A DNA stretch of 64,000 nt from JANOZM01 sp031429355 (lineage in GTDB: Bacteria; Pseudomonadota; Gammaproteobacteria; Burkholderiales; Burkholderiaceae_E). Numbering within the stretch: the first letter of the stretch is position 1; every line of letters starts with the position of its first letter. The notes under the pieces are model-generated. The model had not been told where the DNA came from and did no database searches. It saw only the letters and a program-made list of their open reading frames with translations. The translations under genes and the position numbers were made by a program. Of the stretch, positions 16,548-26,456 are shown one piece after another. Where the stretch lies: contig JANOZM010000014.1 in the NCBI GenBank assembly GCA_031429355.1, forward strand, positions 248,001 through 312,000, written 5' to 3'.

Positions 16548-17333
16548 ATGTTTAAAGCTCTATGGTCCTATCGCGGCTTTGTATTCCAAAGCGTAAAACG
16601 AGAGTTTCTTTCTAAATACAGAAACTCACTGCTCGGCGTGGTGTGGAGCCTTTTGAATCCTCTCGCCATGATTTTCGTTTACACCGTAATTTTTTCAAAT
16701 TTGATGCAGGCAAAGCTGCCCGGAGTAACCGGTGTCTACGCGTACAGCGTTTTCTTGTGCGCAGGTACTTTAACCTGGGGGTTGTTTGCAGAGATCGTTG
16801 GACGCTGCCAAAACACATTTATCGATAATGGGAATTTGCTTAAAAAGATGCAGTTCCCCAGGCTTTGCCTTCCTGTAATTCTTGTCTTAAATGCATCAGT
16901 CAACTTTGTTATCGTTTTCTCGTTGTTCACCCTGTTTTTAATTATTACTAGTAATTTTCCGGGCGTTATCTTTAGCGCAGTTGTTCCTCTATTGATCCTG
17001 TTGATTTTATTTGCCGTTTCCTTGGGCATTATTATTGGTATCTTGAATGTTTTTTTTCGCGACGTCGGCCAATTTATGACGATATTTTTAGTCTTTTGGT
17101 TTTGGCTAACTCCGATTGTCTATCCGGCGACTATCTTGCCCGAGCACATTCGAGAATGGCTGAAGTTCAACCCAGTCTTCCCACTTTTCGTGGGGTTCCA
17201 AGACATCATGGTTCAAAAAAAATGGCCACAATGGGAAAGTCTAATTCCGCTTTCTTGTTTGACTTTGATTTTCGCTATCGTTGCTTTGCAACTTTTCCGG
17301 CGGCGATCCGGCGAACTGATTGATGAGCTTTGA
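16548..17333 (+). CDS. wzm: O-antigen/polysaccharide ABC transporter permease Wzm
   Basis: ABC-2 type permease of 261 residues with about six membrane segments. The typical start FVFQSVKREFLSKYRNSLLG (amphipathic gate helix) and WSLLNPLAMIFVYTVIFS are clear, as is the conserved IVYPATILPEHIREWLKFNPVFPL near the end. With Wzt it exports finished undecaprenyl-linked polysaccharide across the inner membrane. Its stop codon shares the final A with the ATG of wzt (TGATG), so the two are translationally coupled. No Wzx/Wzy genes are present, which agrees with an ABC-dependent pathway. Confidence 0.92.
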   Translation: MFKALWSYRGFVFQSVKREFLSKYRNSLLGVVWSLLNPLAMIFVYTVIFSNLMQAKLPGVTGVYAYSVFLCAGTLTWGLFAEIVGRCQNTFIDNGNLLKKMQFPRLCLPVILVLNASVNFVIVFSLFTLFLIITSNFPGVIFSAVVPLLILLILFAVSLGIIIGILNVFFRDVGQFMTIFLVFWFWLTPIVYPATILPEHIREWLKFNPVFPLFVGFQDIMVQKKWPQWESLIPLSCLTLIFAIVALQLFRRRSGELIDEL

Positions 17334-18556
17334 TGGGTACAATTTCTGTAATTAATCTAGGCAAAGCGTATAAGCAATACCCGAAGAGGGTTTCGCGTCT
17401 TCTTGATTGGCTTATTCCATGGAGCAAACCGCACCACACGTTAAAATGGATTCTCAAAGACATTAGTTTCACAGTTAATCCGGGGGAATCGCTTGGTATT
17501 ATTGGCTTTAACGGCGCGGGCAAAAGCACGCTCCTTAAGTTGATCACAGGTACAACTCAAGCGACTACAGGAACAGTTGAACTGACGGGACGGGTAGCAG
17601 CTCTTCTGGAACTAGGAATGGGATTTCATGCTGATTTTACTGGGCGCCAAAACGCCTTTATGGTCGGACAGTTACTAGGCTACTCCGCTGAGGAGATCAC
17701 TAAATTAATGCCTGAAATTGAAGCGTTCGCCGAAATCGGCGACTACATAGACCAACAAGTTCGAGTCTACTCGAGCGGCATGCAGATGCGACTTGCCTTC
17801 AGTGTAGCGACTGCTATTCGACCCGACGTACTCATTATTGATGAAGCCTTGTCAGTTGGTGATGCGTATTTTCAGCATAAGAGTTTCGAGAGAATCAGTC
17901 AATTTAGAAAGCTCGGCACAACCTTATTGCTTGTTAGTCACGACAAAGGTGCAATCCAAGCGATTTGCGATAGGGCAATTCTATTGCACACAGGCCAGAT
18001 TGTGAGGGACGGACTTCCCGAAGCAGTTATGGATTATTACAACGCAATGTTGGCCAATGATCAAAATCAAAAAATAGTTCAAGAAACGACTGCGAGCGGA
18101 GTTACGCACACGGTTTCTGGCACCGGGGAAGCGAATATAGAAGAATTGACTCTCCTAAATGCGAGTTTTAAACCAATCGAAATTGTTGATGTCGGCGAGA
18201 AGGTTTTTATCCGCGCCATCGTTAAAGCTTCTACTAGAATTGACCGGTTGGTGCTGGGTTACGGCATCAAAGATCGTTTGGGTCAAGTCATGTATGGGAC
18301 TAATACTCACTTGAAAAAGCAGGCGATTGAGGCAGTAGAGCCTGGGGCGCGCATCGAGTTTTTAATTGAATTTTCTATGAACCTTGGACCCGGCACCTAC
18401 TCGATCCAAACGGCTCTGGTAAGTACTGAAACGCATTTAGAGAATAATTATGAGTGGCGTGACGGCGCTCTCGTTTTCAATGTCGCCAATATAAACAAAT
18501 CACACTTTGCTGGTAGCGCTTGGCTTGATCCGCAAATAAAAATTCGCAATTTATGA
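17333..18556 (+). CDS. wzt: Polysaccharide ABC transporter ATPase Wzt with C-terminal substrate-recognition domain
   Basis: Residues ~1-245 form the nucleotide-binding domain: Walker A GFNGAGKST, signature YSSGMQMRLAFS, Walker B VLIIDEAL and the H-loop region LLLVSHD. Residues ~260-405 match the Wzt C-terminal beta-sandwich that in E. coli O8/O9a binds the methylated non-reducing end of the O-chain. Presence of this domain implies export only of terminally modified chains. The ATG at 17333 is preferred over an upstream TTG. The last four bases overlap the FkbM methyltransferase gene (ATGA), tying recognition domain and modifying enzyme together. Confidence 0.92.
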   Translation: MGTISVINLGKAYKQYPKRVSRLLDWLIPWSKPHHTLKWILKDISFTVNPGESLGIIGFNGAGKSTLLKLITGTTQATTGTVELTGRVAALLELGMGFHADFTGRQNAFMVGQLLGYSAEEITKLMPEIEAFAEIGDYIDQQVRVYSSGMQMRLAFSVATAIRPDVLIIDEALSVGDAYFQHKSFERISQFRKLGTTLLLVSHDKGAIQAICDRAILLHTGQIVRDGLPEAVMDYYNAMLANDQNQKIVQETTASGVTHTVSGTGEANIEELTLLNASFKPIEIVDVGEKVFIRAIVKASTRIDRLVLGYGIKDRLGQVMYGTNTHLKKQAIEAVEPGARIEFLIEFSMNLGPGTYSIQTALVSTETHLENNYEWRDGALVFNVANINKSHFAGSAWLDPQIKIRNL

Positions 18557-20103
18557 ACTTTATTTCGTATTCGCAAAACTTCGAGGACGTTGTATTATGG
18601 AGAGCCCTAAAAGACGTTCGAGGAGGCTTTTATTTAGACATCGGTGCCCAGGACCCGATCAAAGACTCAATCAGCTTTGCTTTTTACCAAAATGGCTGGC
18701 GAGGGGTTCATCTTGAACCCAGTAGTCAATATTCAGAAAAACTCAAACTCGCACGTCCTGATGAAATAGTGATTCAAAAAGCAGTTGGAACTGCCAAAGC
18801 GCCCATTCAATTTTACGAATTCGAAGATACGGGCCTTTCTACTGGGGATGCGCAAATTGCAGAGGCGCATCATGCAGCTGGATATAAGTCTCAGAACACC
18901 CTAGCAGAAGTCATATCTTTAGATTCGCTTTTTAACGAATTAGGGGTTCAAAACATTCACTGGATGAAAATTGACGTCGAAGGGTGGGAAGAAGACGTGT
19001 TAAAGAGTTGGGTTCATTCCTCGATCCGCCCTTGGGTTGTTGTCATTGAGAGTACAGCACCAATGACAGAGGTGGCTACGCATGAACAATGGGAATCTTT
19101 GATATTAGCAAAAGGCTACGCGTTTAGTTTCTTTGATGGGCTGAACAGATTCTATGTGCATAACAATCACGCAGGCTTGACGGGCATATTAAGCAAACCC
19201 GCCAATGTTTTTGACCGGTTCGTAACGGCTGGTTTAGCTGAAATCGAAAGCAAACTCCATGCAACTACTGGTGAACTCGATTCAGTCAAAGCTGAACAAG
19301 ACATTTTGAAAGGAAAAGAGGCTGATCTTGACGCACTAACTCGTAAGTTCATTGCTCTATCTGAAGTCTCATTTAAAGCCCAATCGCAGCATTTGTTAAT
19401 TAGTGACAAAGTGAACGCGCTTGAGATTCAGCTAGCGAAATTGTCACTCGACGCCGCTTCTGCAGCTTCGATGCAAGAGAAGGCGCTGCAAGACACTCAT
19501 CGTCAATTGACCGAATCAAAAACATCATTGGATATTTTGAACGGCCAAAAGAACGAACTTGAGAGGTTGATCCACGACGAAAAAGTAGAGCACGCAAACA
19601 CCGAATTCGAGCGGAATCAGCTAAGGATTCGACTAATAGAAGAAATAGGTAATGTTCAGTTGGCTTTGAGTGAACGAGATGGTTGGTACGAAAGGGTAGT
19701 CTCTTTACATTCCAGTACCTCTTGGCAAGTTACAAAACCATTGAGAGCGATTCGAAGACTCTGCGCTCAAACTTCAGGGTCAAATATTAAATACGTAAAA
19801 GAAAGTCCAATGCCAGTTGAACAAACGCTGACGCAACGATCGTTAAGGTGGGCGCAAAGAATCCTTGCTAAGTTTCCCTATCTTAGTGTTCGGGTCAAGA
19901 ATTTAGTAATGAAAAATCCTCGCACGTATAGCTACATTATTAGATCTATACGGGCAGCGCCTATTATCAAGCATGTTGAATACATAGAAAACTCGGACAT
20001 CCCGGCCCCAAAACTACAACTAGTGTTGAGCGATTCTGGGCCCAGAATTGATCGAATCTATAAACAATTGGTATTGGCAACTAGCCGACCAAAAAACGGA
20101 TAG
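18553..20103 (+). CDS. FkbM-family methyltransferase fused to a long coiled coil (possible chain terminator)
   Basis: Protein of 516 residues. Residues 1-215 are an FkbM methyltransferase: SAM-binding GGFYLDIGAQDP (24-34) and IHWMKIDVEGWEEDVL (135-150). Residues ~228-382 have continuous heptad periodicity (e.g. KVNALEIQLAKLSLD, QKNELERLIHDEKVEH), predicting a coiled coil of roughly 150 residues. The C-terminus has SSTSWQVTKPLRAIRRL, a segment often seen at the ends of O-antigen glycosyltransferases. The order catalytic terminator-coiled coil-membrane/GT-docking tail recalls WbdD of E. coli O9a, though with a different enzyme fold. It overlaps wzt by 4 bp and precedes the multidomain glycosyltransferase. 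Confidence 0.82.
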   Translation: MNFISYSQNFEDVVLWRALKDVRGGFYLDIGAQDPIKDSISFAFYQNGWRGVHLEPSSQYSEKLKLARPDEIVIQKAVGTAKAPIQFYEFEDTGLSTGDAQIAEAHHAAGYKSQNTLAEVISLDSLFNELGVQNIHWMKIDVEGWEEDVLKSWVHSSIRPWVVVIESTAPMTEVATHEQWESLILAKGYAFSFFDGLNRFYVHNNHAGLTGILSKPANVFDRFVTAGLAEIESKLHATTGELDSVKAEQDILKGKEADLDALTRKFIALSEVSFKAQSQHLLISDKVNALEIQLAKLSLDAASAASMQEKALQDTHRQLTESKTSLDILNGQKNELERLIHDEKVEHANTEFERNQLRIRLIEEIGNVQLALSERDGWYERVVSLHSSTSWQVTKPLRAIRRLCAQTSGSNIKYVKESPMPVEQTLTQRSLRWAQRILAKFPYLSVRVKNLVMKNPRTYSYIIRSIRAAPIIKHVEYIENSDIPAPKLQLVLSDSGPRIDRIYKQLVLATSRPKNG

Positions 20104-20107
20104 ATCA

Positions 20108-23100
20108 ATGCGAATTGTAATTGATTTGCAAGCAGCTCAATCGAATGGATCACGTAACCGCGGAATTGGAAGATACTCGACTTCCCTTGCCCTGGCGATG
20201 GCAAGGAATCGTGGGCACCATGAAATTATAATTGTGCTGTCGGACCAGTTTCCGGAAACAATCGAGCCGATAAGAAAAGAGTTTGAAAGTGTTTTGCCGC
20301 CACACTGTTTCCGAATTTGGTCTCCTTTACCCAATACTAGTTTTATATATGCAGAGAATAAATGGAGGCGAGAAACTTCGGAAATATTGCGAGAGGCTTT
20401 TTTAGAATCTCTGAATCCAGACATTATTCACGTAACAAGTCTTTTTGAAGGGTTAAGCGATGACGCCCTTTCCAGTGTTGCAAAATTTTCTTCGGTACCT
20501 GTAGCCGTTACACTCTACGACCTGATACCGTTAATTTTACGAAAACCGTACCTTGAAAATCCGGTAACAGAGCATTGGTACCTCGAAAAAATTGATCATT
20601 TGCGTCGGGCATCTCTTTGGCTTGCAATTTCCGAATCGGCTCGGCAAGAAGGAATGCAGTACTTAAATTTGCCAGATTGTTCCGTTTTCAACATTTCGAC
20701 TGCAGCTGATTCGCACTTTCGGCACTTTCCTATCAGCGCAATCGACCAAAAGCAGTTATTCGAAAAATTCAAACTTGAAAAGCCCTTTGTCATGTACACG
20801 GGGGGAATTGACCATCGAAAGAACTTAGAAGGTCTAATTCGAGCTTATGCATTGCTGCCCAAGAAAATTCGCAACGAACATCAGCTTGCAATTGTCTGCT
20901 CTGCTAGCGAAACAGATCGGGCGCGACTGCTGTTACTAGCGACCGAAAGCGGTCTAGAGAAAGGCGCTGTTATCTTGACTGGTTTCGTTTCAGAAACTGA
21001 ACTAGTGCAACTTTACAACTTATGCAAGCTGTTCGTTTTTCCTTCAATTCATGAGGGCTTCGGACTCCCAGCACTTGAGGCCATGAATTGCGGAGCACCG
21101 GTAATTGGGGCGAATACATCCAGTGTCCCTGAGGTAATTGGCCTTACTGAAGCATTGTTTGACCCGTATGCCGATACTTCTATCGCCTCCGCACTGGAAA
21201 AAGGGCTTAACGATCAAGGATGGCGCGAGCGATTAGCAATTCACGGAAAAGTTCAAGTTCAAAAGTTCAGCTGGGACAAGAGCGCCCGAGAGGCCCTTCG
21301 TGCATTCGAGTCTTATTACGCTTCTCGAAAGTTAGGGAAAGATTTCGTACAACCAATAAAACGTCTGCGTTTAGCGTTCGTCTCTCCATTACCACCAGCC
21401 AAATCAGGCATAGCAGACTACGGCTCAGAGCTATTGGCTGAACTAACACGATACTATGAGATCGACTTTATTGTTAATCAAGAAAAGGTAACCGATGTAA
21501 ACGCAATAGCAATCGGAGAAATCCGTAGTGTTCCTTGGTTCCAAAACAATGCTGCTAGCTACGATAGGGTGCTTTACCATTTCGGCAACTCTGAATTTCA
21601 TACTCATATGTTTAACCTTATTGACGAAATTCCTGGTTCAATTGTACTGCACGATTTTTTCCTTTCAGGCGCGGTTAACTATATAGAAGTGGTTAACCAA
21701 AAACCAAATTACTTTAATCAGCAACTCTATCACTCTCATGGTTATTCCGCATTGGTCAGTCGATCAATTAATTCATCAGAGGTATCCATCTATGAATTTC
21801 CAAGCTGCTCCTCAGTTTTGTCTGCTAGCTTGGGCGTTATAGTTCATTCTGAATTTTCAGGGAAATTAGCTCGTCGATGGTTCGGAGACGACGCTGCTTT
21901 AGATTGGTCTGTTATTCCGCTTTTAAAGCAGCCGCCTCGTCATTTGAATCGTAATCAAGAAAGACTAGCGCTTGGTTTTACGAACGATGATTTTGTAGTG
22001 TGTTCGTTCGGAGCTTTGGCAAAAACAAAACTCAATCACCGTATTTATGAAGCTTGGTTGTCGTCAAGCTTAAGTCGTGAAAAAAATTGTTATCTGATCA
22101 TGGTCGGCAATGATCCCTCCGCCGAGTATAAGATCGAATTACACAAGTTAACTAAAAATCATCCATCCCCCAACCAAATTACGATTACTGGGTGGGTTAA
22201 TGCTGAAACCTATCAACGCTACCTTGCGATTGCTGATTTAGCAATACAACTTAGAACGCTTTCAAGAGGCGAAACATCAGCAGCAGTTTTGGATTGTATG
22301 AACTACGGCCTTCCAACAATTGTTAACGCGAACGGAAGCATGGCTGATCTATCGCCAGATGGGGTCTATAAACTGCCTGATGAGTTCACAGATTCAGAGC
22401 TGATCGGCGCTATTGAATTTCTTTGGGCAAACCTTAATGAGCGACATTCGCTTGGCATCCGCGCAAAAGCAATTATTCGAACTCAACACAATCCGAGAAA
22501 TTGTGCTCAAGCTTACGCAACTGCAATGGAGGAGCACTACGCAAGAACTTTCAACAATAATTCATATTTAGCTAAGCGTATAGGGAACATTCGAGGTAAA
22601 TTTGAAGCGCAAGATTTGACTCAAACAGCCTACAAAATCGGGAACCTGACGAGCGACCGATATCAACACCCTAAAATTCTGATTGATATTTCGTGTTGTG
22701 TTCAAAACAGTCAATTAAATGGCACTATCGAATTCGTCCTGAAATTACTAAGCTCTTGGATGAGTGAACCAATTGCCCATTTAAGAATAGAACCAGTGTA
22801 CTTTCAGTTGGAGAAGCAGCAATTTTTCTTTGCAAGAAAATTTGCATTGCAACATTTAAAATTACCAAGCGAAGGATTTATCGACGAGCCGATTGGTCAA
22901 CAAAAAAACTTCGCATTTATTGGCATAAGTAATGAGGGATATGAAGTTGCGGAGAAGGTATCGGCCATTAACCAATTGCATCGATTCGGTGCAGAAGTTG
23001 CATGGTTTTTGCTAAGCCTAGACGACGTAAATACCATTCCTAGTTTGATCGCTTGTTCCAAACGTTTTACTTGCCTTACTTCCGATGTGTACTCTAAAGC

Positions 23101-23269
23101 ACTCGAAATTTACTGCTCGAAAAACGAACCATTAACCAATGAGAAATTTTTCAGAATCGACACAGATGATCCAGAAGCTCAGTTCAAATCTTCAATGAGC
23201 AAAGTGCTCGAACAATTGCTTCCAAATACAATTCGTTGCCAGTCGATCAGCAGCTCGGCAGCATCGTAG
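20108..23269 (+). CDS. Large bifunctional GT4 glycosyltransferase (O-chain polymerase candidate)
   Basis: Protein of 1053 residues from the ATG at 20108, four bases after the previous stop; an upstream in-frame TTG overlaps the prior gene. The first GT-B unit (about 1-405) has MRIVIDLQAAQSNGSRNRGIGRYS and the donor-binding EGFGLPALEAMNCGAPVIG at ~316-334. A second unit (about 425-825) opens with LRLAFVSPLPPAKSGIADYG and has a weaker donor motif, RGETSAAVLDCMNYGLPTIV. The last ~200 residues are unassigned. Such fused GT4 proteins (WbdA-like) polymerise O-chains with alternating linkages. Linkages here cannot be predicted, but D-rhamnose donors are suggested by gmd/rmd downstream. Confidence 0.85.
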   Translation: MRIVIDLQAAQSNGSRNRGIGRYSTSLALAMARNRGHHEIIIVLSDQFPETIEPIRKEFESVLPPHCFRIWSPLPNTSFIYAENKWRRETSEILREAFLESLNPDIIHVTSLFEGLSDDALSSVAKFSSVPVAVTLYDLIPLILRKPYLENPVTEHWYLEKIDHLRRASLWLAISESARQEGMQYLNLPDCSVFNISTAADSHFRHFPISAIDQKQLFEKFKLEKPFVMYTGGIDHRKNLEGLIRAYALLPKKIRNEHQLAIVCSASETDRARLLLLATESGLEKGAVILTGFVSETELVQLYNLCKLFVFPSIHEGFGLPALEAMNCGAPVIGANTSSVPEVIGLTEALFDPYADTSIASALEKGLNDQGWRERLAIHGKVQVQKFSWDKSAREALRAFESYYASRKLGKDFVQPIKRLRLAFVSPLPPAKSGIADYGSELLAELTRYYEIDFIVNQEKVTDVNAIAIGEIRSVPWFQNNAASYDRVLYHFGNSEFHTHMFNLIDEIPGSIVLHDFFLSGAVNYIEVVNQKPNYFNQQLYHSHGYSALVSRSINSSEVSIYEFPSCSSVLSASLGVIVHSEFSGKLARRWFGDDAALDWSVIPLLKQPPRHLNRNQERLALGFTNDDFVVCSFGALAKTKLNHRIYEAWLSSSLSREKNCYLIMVGNDPSAEYKIELHKLTKNHPSPNQITITGWVNAETYQRYLAIADLAIQLRTLSRGETSAAVLDCMNYGLPTIVNANGSMADLSPDGVYKLPDEFTDSELIGAIEFLWANLNERHSLGIRAKAIIRTQHNPRNCAQAYATAMEEHYARTFNNNSYLAKRIGNIRGKFEAQDLTQTAYKIGNLTSDRYQHPKILIDISCCVQNSQLNGTIEFVLKLLSSWMSEPIAHLRIEPVYFQLEKQQFFFARKFALQHLKLPSEGFIDEPIGQQKNFAFIGISNEGYEVAEKVSAINQLHRFGAEVAWFLLSLDDVNTIPSLIACSKRFTCLTSDVYSKALEIYCSKNEPLTNEKFFRIDTDDPEAQFKSSMSKVLEQLLPNTIRCQSISSSAAS

Positions 23270-23290
23270 CTATACGGCCCCACTCGTAGA

Positions 23291-23319
23291 TTTACACGCA
23301 GATGCTGCAACTATATAAT
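23291..23319 (+). promoter_or_regulatory. Sigma-70-type promoter for gmd and following genes
   Basis: TTTACA (23291-23296, five of six match the -35 consensus), 17-bp spacer, TATAAT (23314-23319, perfect -10). It lies in the 131-bp gap after the large glycosyltransferase and ~82 bp before the gmd ATG, so sugar-nucleotide synthesis and the last two transferases can be expressed independently of the exporter genes. Confidence 0.75.
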
Positions 23320-23400
23320 CGGATATTCGTTAGATTTGAGAAAACGTAGCAGACATCTAGTCACTTTTTCAAGCAACATTTACCTTCCCCAAAAGGACGT

Positions 23401-24468
23401 ATGAAATCAGCAATAATTACTGGCATAACCGGACAAGACGGAGCCTATTTAGCCCAACTCCTTTTAGAAAAAGGCTACACTGTATATGGCACCTATCGCC
23501 GTACTAGCTCCGTTAACTTTTGGCGTATGGAGTATCAAGGCGTTCAGAATCACCCAAACTTACATTTGGTGGAATTCGACTTAACGGATATCGGCTGCAC
23601 AATTGCGCTGGTTCAAAAAGTACAACCTGACGAAATTTATAACTTGGCCGCGCAAAGCTTCGTCGGCGTGAGTTTCGATCAACCACACACGACTGCACAA
23701 ATCACCGGCGTTGGAGCTCTCAATTTACTCGAAGCAATTCGACTTATCAATCCTAAAATCCGCTTTTACCAAGCCAGCACATCGGAAATGTTTGGGAAAG
23801 TTCAAGCTATCCCGCAAGTTGAAGAAACCGCTTTTTATCCTCGTAGCCCCTACGGTGTTGCAAAACTGTACGCACACTGGATGACCATAAATTACCGCGA
23901 AAGCTATGGAATTTTCGGTAGCAGTGGGATTTTATTCAACCACGAAAGCCCATTGCGCGGCCGCGAATTTGTCACTCGCAAAATTACGGATAGCGTTGCA
24001 AAAATTTCGCTCGGCAAACTCGACTGCGTTGAGCTGGGCAATATTGACGCCAAGCGCGATTGGGGATACGCCAAAGAATACGTCGAAGGCATGTGGCGTA
24101 TGCTTCAGGTAAACGAACCCGACACCTATGTTTTAGCCACCAATAGAACCGAGACAGTGCGTGACTTCGTTCAAATGGCTTTTAAAGGAGCAGGCATCCA
24201 CGTCGAATTTAAAGGCACCGCTGAAGCGGAAATAGCCGTAGTGACTTCATTGAACGAACAGGCGAAAAATTCAAACGTAAAAATCGATCAAACTGTAATG
24301 CGCGTGAACCCGAAATTTTATAGACCAGCAGAAGTAGAGTTGCTCATTGGTAATCCAGCAAAAGCAAAAGCAAAATTGGGTTGGGAGCCTACAACTACTC
24401 TAGAACAGCTTTGCCAGATGATGGTCAACGCAGATATTAAGCGAAACAAAGAAGGTTTTTCGTTTTGA
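23401..24468 (+). CDS. gmd: GDP-mannose 4,6-dehydratase
   Basis: Converts GDP-D-mannose to GDP-4-keto-6-deoxy-D-mannose, in the cytosol, NADP-dependent. Protein of 355 residues, a short-chain dehydrogenase fold. Visible: [20 protein letters not shown] (nucleotide-binding, residues 8-27), YGTYRRTSS, catalytic STSEMFG and [10 protein letters not shown] (YxxxK), and the very family-specific [20 protein letters not shown] sits just upstream of the ATG. Its stop overlaps the rmd start by four bases (TTGA), so both steps towards GDP-D-rhamnose are coupled. Confidence 0.96.
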   Translation: MKSAIITGITGQDGAYLAQLLLEKGYTVYGTYRRTSSVNFWRMEYQGVQNHPNLHLVEFDLTDIGCTIALVQKVQPDEIYNLAAQSFVGVSFDQPHTTAQITGVGALNLLEAIRLINPKIRFYQASTSEMFGKVQAIPQVEETAFYPRSPYGVAKLYAHWMTINYRESYGIFGSSGILFNHESPLRGREFVTRKITDSVAKISLGKLDCVELGNIDAKRDWGYAKEYVEGMWRMLQVNEPDTYVLATNRTETVRDFVQMAFKGAGIHVEFKGTAEAEIAVVTSLNEQAKNSNVKIDQTVMRVNPKFYRPAEVELLIGNPAKAKAKLGWEPTTTLEQLCQMMVNADIKRNKEGFSF

Positions 24469-25331
24469 AAATTCTAGTCACCGGGGCGCAAGGTTTTACC
24501 GGCAAACATTTCATCAATCATGCTAAATCAGCGGGTTATGATGTAATTCCGCTTGTGTCGGATCTTTTGAATCCCGATGCTTTGGATAACGAGGTTATTC
24601 AATGCGCGCCAGAAGCGGTAGTTCATTTGGCAGCTATTAGTTTTGTTGGGCATTCGAAAGAAACCGACTTTTACGACGTTAATGTGATTGGGACTGTTAA
24701 CTTACTAAAGTCCTTAACCAAACTGAAGAAACAACCATCACGCGTTTTACTCGCTAGTAGTGCAAATATTTACGGCAACTGCGAAACCTCTCCAATTGCG
24801 GAAACCCAAGCACCTGCGCCCGTAAATCACTATGCAATAAGCAAACTCGCAATGGAACACATGGCGAAAACCTACGCTGAACGCGTGCCCTTAATGTTCA
24901 CGCGACCGTTTAACTATACGGGGCCAGGCCAAGCGGGGCAATTTGTAATTCCAAAATTGGTTTCGCACTTTGCTCGACGCGCTGTAACCGTCGAATTGGG
25001 CAATCTAAACGTTGAACGTGAATTTAACGACGTTTCGATGGTCTGTGATCGGTATTTGAAGCTTCTAAAATATGGCGAAGTGAACGAAATCTATAACGTT
25101 TGCTCGGGTCAACCGTATACACTCCTGCATGTAGTTTCAATGCTTGAACAACTTTCGGGTCATAAGTTAGAAGTAAAGGTTAATCCAGCGTTCGTACGCG
25201 GCAACGAAGTCAATCGACTTTGTGGCGACCCAAGCAAACTCAACTCATTATTAATAGCAAAAAATATTGCGCACAACGACCCTACTTTAGCTCAGACTTT
25301 AAAACAAATGCTCGACGCAACGACAATTTAG
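24465..25331 (+). CDS. rmd: GDP-4-keto-6-deoxy-D-mannose reductase (GDP-D-rhamnose synthesis)
   Basis: NAD-dependent epimerase/dehydratase-family protein of 288 residues. It shows [11 protein letters not shown] at the N-terminus, [21 protein letters not shown] and [14 protein letters not shown] (YxxxK). It most resembles Rmd, which reduces the Gmd product to GDP-D-rhamnose, the donor of A-band-type polysaccharides; a fucose synthase (GMER) would be longer and epimerise as well. TTG start overlaps the gmd stop. Alternative: a related reductase making another 6-deoxyhexose such as 6-deoxy-D-talose. Confidence 0.82.
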   Translation: MKILVTGAQGFTGKHFINHAKSAGYDVIPLVSDLLNPDALDNEVIQCAPEAVVHLAAISFVGHSKETDFYDVNVIGTVNLLKSLTKLKKQPSRVLLASSANIYGNCETSPIAETQAPAPVNHYAISKLAMEHMAKTYAERVPLMFTRPFNYTGPGQAGQFVIPKLVSHFARRAVTVELGNLNVEREFNDVSMVCDRYLKLLKYGEVNEIYNVCSGQPYTLLHVVSMLEQLSGHKLEVKVNPAFVRGNEVNRLCGDPSKLNSLLIAKNIAHNDPTLAQTLKQMLDATTI

Positions 25332-25358
25332 TTCGGCACAAATGGCTCAGTTAATTGC

Positions 25359-26456
25359 ATGTTAATCGGTATTGATGGGCGAGCACTTTACGGTGTTCAA
25401 TCTGGTACGGGTCGATACGTTTTAGAGCTTTGCAAAGTGCTGGATCTGGAACTGCCAAATGCGACATTTTACGTGTACGGGAATAGACCACTCAATTTTC
25501 CTCTTGAAAATCCGAGATGGTCGCAACGAGGCCTCAGCCGATTGGCATCATTTGTCCCGTCATCAATTTGGTATTTTTTGTTTGCTGGTCGAATGGCGAA
25601 AAGCGATCGCTGCAATGTGTTCTGGGGTGCCGCCAATTTTTTACCGCTTGGCCTAGGTTCATCAACAGCGTCAATTTTAACGATTCACGATTTTGTGTTC
25701 CGCCTGTATCCCCAAACTCTGACCCTACGCAATCGAATCGCCTATTGGTGTTTTTTTAAGAACGGTCTCAAGCGCGCGACGGCAATCACCACAAACTCAC
25801 TTGGAACCGCAAACCGTTTGCGAGAGCTCTATCAGCTAGTTGCGAGTTCGGTAATTAGGCCAAGCGCAGGAGCTATATTTCGACCGCCTGTTCAAACCCA
25901 AATTGAATCAGTACTAAACACTTACGATGTTCAGCAGCCGTACTTCATCGCTGTTGCTACGCTAGAACCGCGCAAAAACATCGAAGCCTTGGTGGCTTCA
26001 TTCACACAGCTTCATCAGAGTGGCCAACTAGAAAATGTTAGTTTAGTTCTGGTTGGTCAAAAAGGGTGGAAAGATGAAAAGCTGGCTGAAACTATTACCC
26101 AAGCGATGTTGATTGGCGCCAAAATCCTAATGACCGGGTATGTACCTGACGAGTGTTTACCAGCACTCTACAAAGGCTCACTGGCTGTCGTCATGCCGTC
26201 GTTGTATGAAGGATTTGGAATGCCAGTATTGGAGGCCAAAAATTGTGGGGCGAGAGTTATTGCGTCCAATATTCAAGAAATTCGTGAAGCAGGAGGCGAT
26301 GAGGTCATTTACATTGAGCCCACTAATGAAGGAATCAAAGGCGGGCTGTTGAAAGCGTACAGCTCAACTGTTCCTATTGAAGCTAGCCAAAAGCAAAATT
26401 CAAGTTGGGCCGAAGAGGGCTCAAAATTAGTAAACTTGATTAAATCCATTATATGA
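25359..26456 (+). CDS. GT4 family glycosyltransferase
   Basis: Retaining GT-B transferase of 365 residues. The N-terminal acceptor half starts MLIGIDGRALYGVQSGTGRY; the donor half has ATLEPRKNIEALVASF and the E-x7-E motif in PSLYEGFGMPVLEAKNCGARVI. It belongs to the subgroup commonly found as mannosyl- or rhamnosyltransferases. It probably adds a D-rhamnose or mannose residue of the primer or repeat. It is followed by another GT4 gene with an ATGA overlap. Confidence 0.88.
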   Translation: MLIGIDGRALYGVQSGTGRYVLELCKVLDLELPNATFYVYGNRPLNFPLENPRWSQRGLSRLASFVPSSIWYFLFAGRMAKSDRCNVFWGAANFLPLGLGSSTASILTIHDFVFRLYPQTLTLRNRIAYWCFFKNGLKRATAITTNSLGTANRLRELYQLVASSVIRPSAGAIFRPPVQTQIESVLNTYDVQQPYFIAVATLEPRKNIEALVASFTQLHQSGQLENVSLVLVGQKGWKDEKLAETITQAMLIGAKILMTGYVPDECLPALYKGSLAVVMPSLYEGFGMPVLEAKNCGARVIASNIQEIREAGGDEVIYIEPTNEGIKGGLLKAYSSTVPIEASQKQNSSWAEEGSKLVNLIKSII

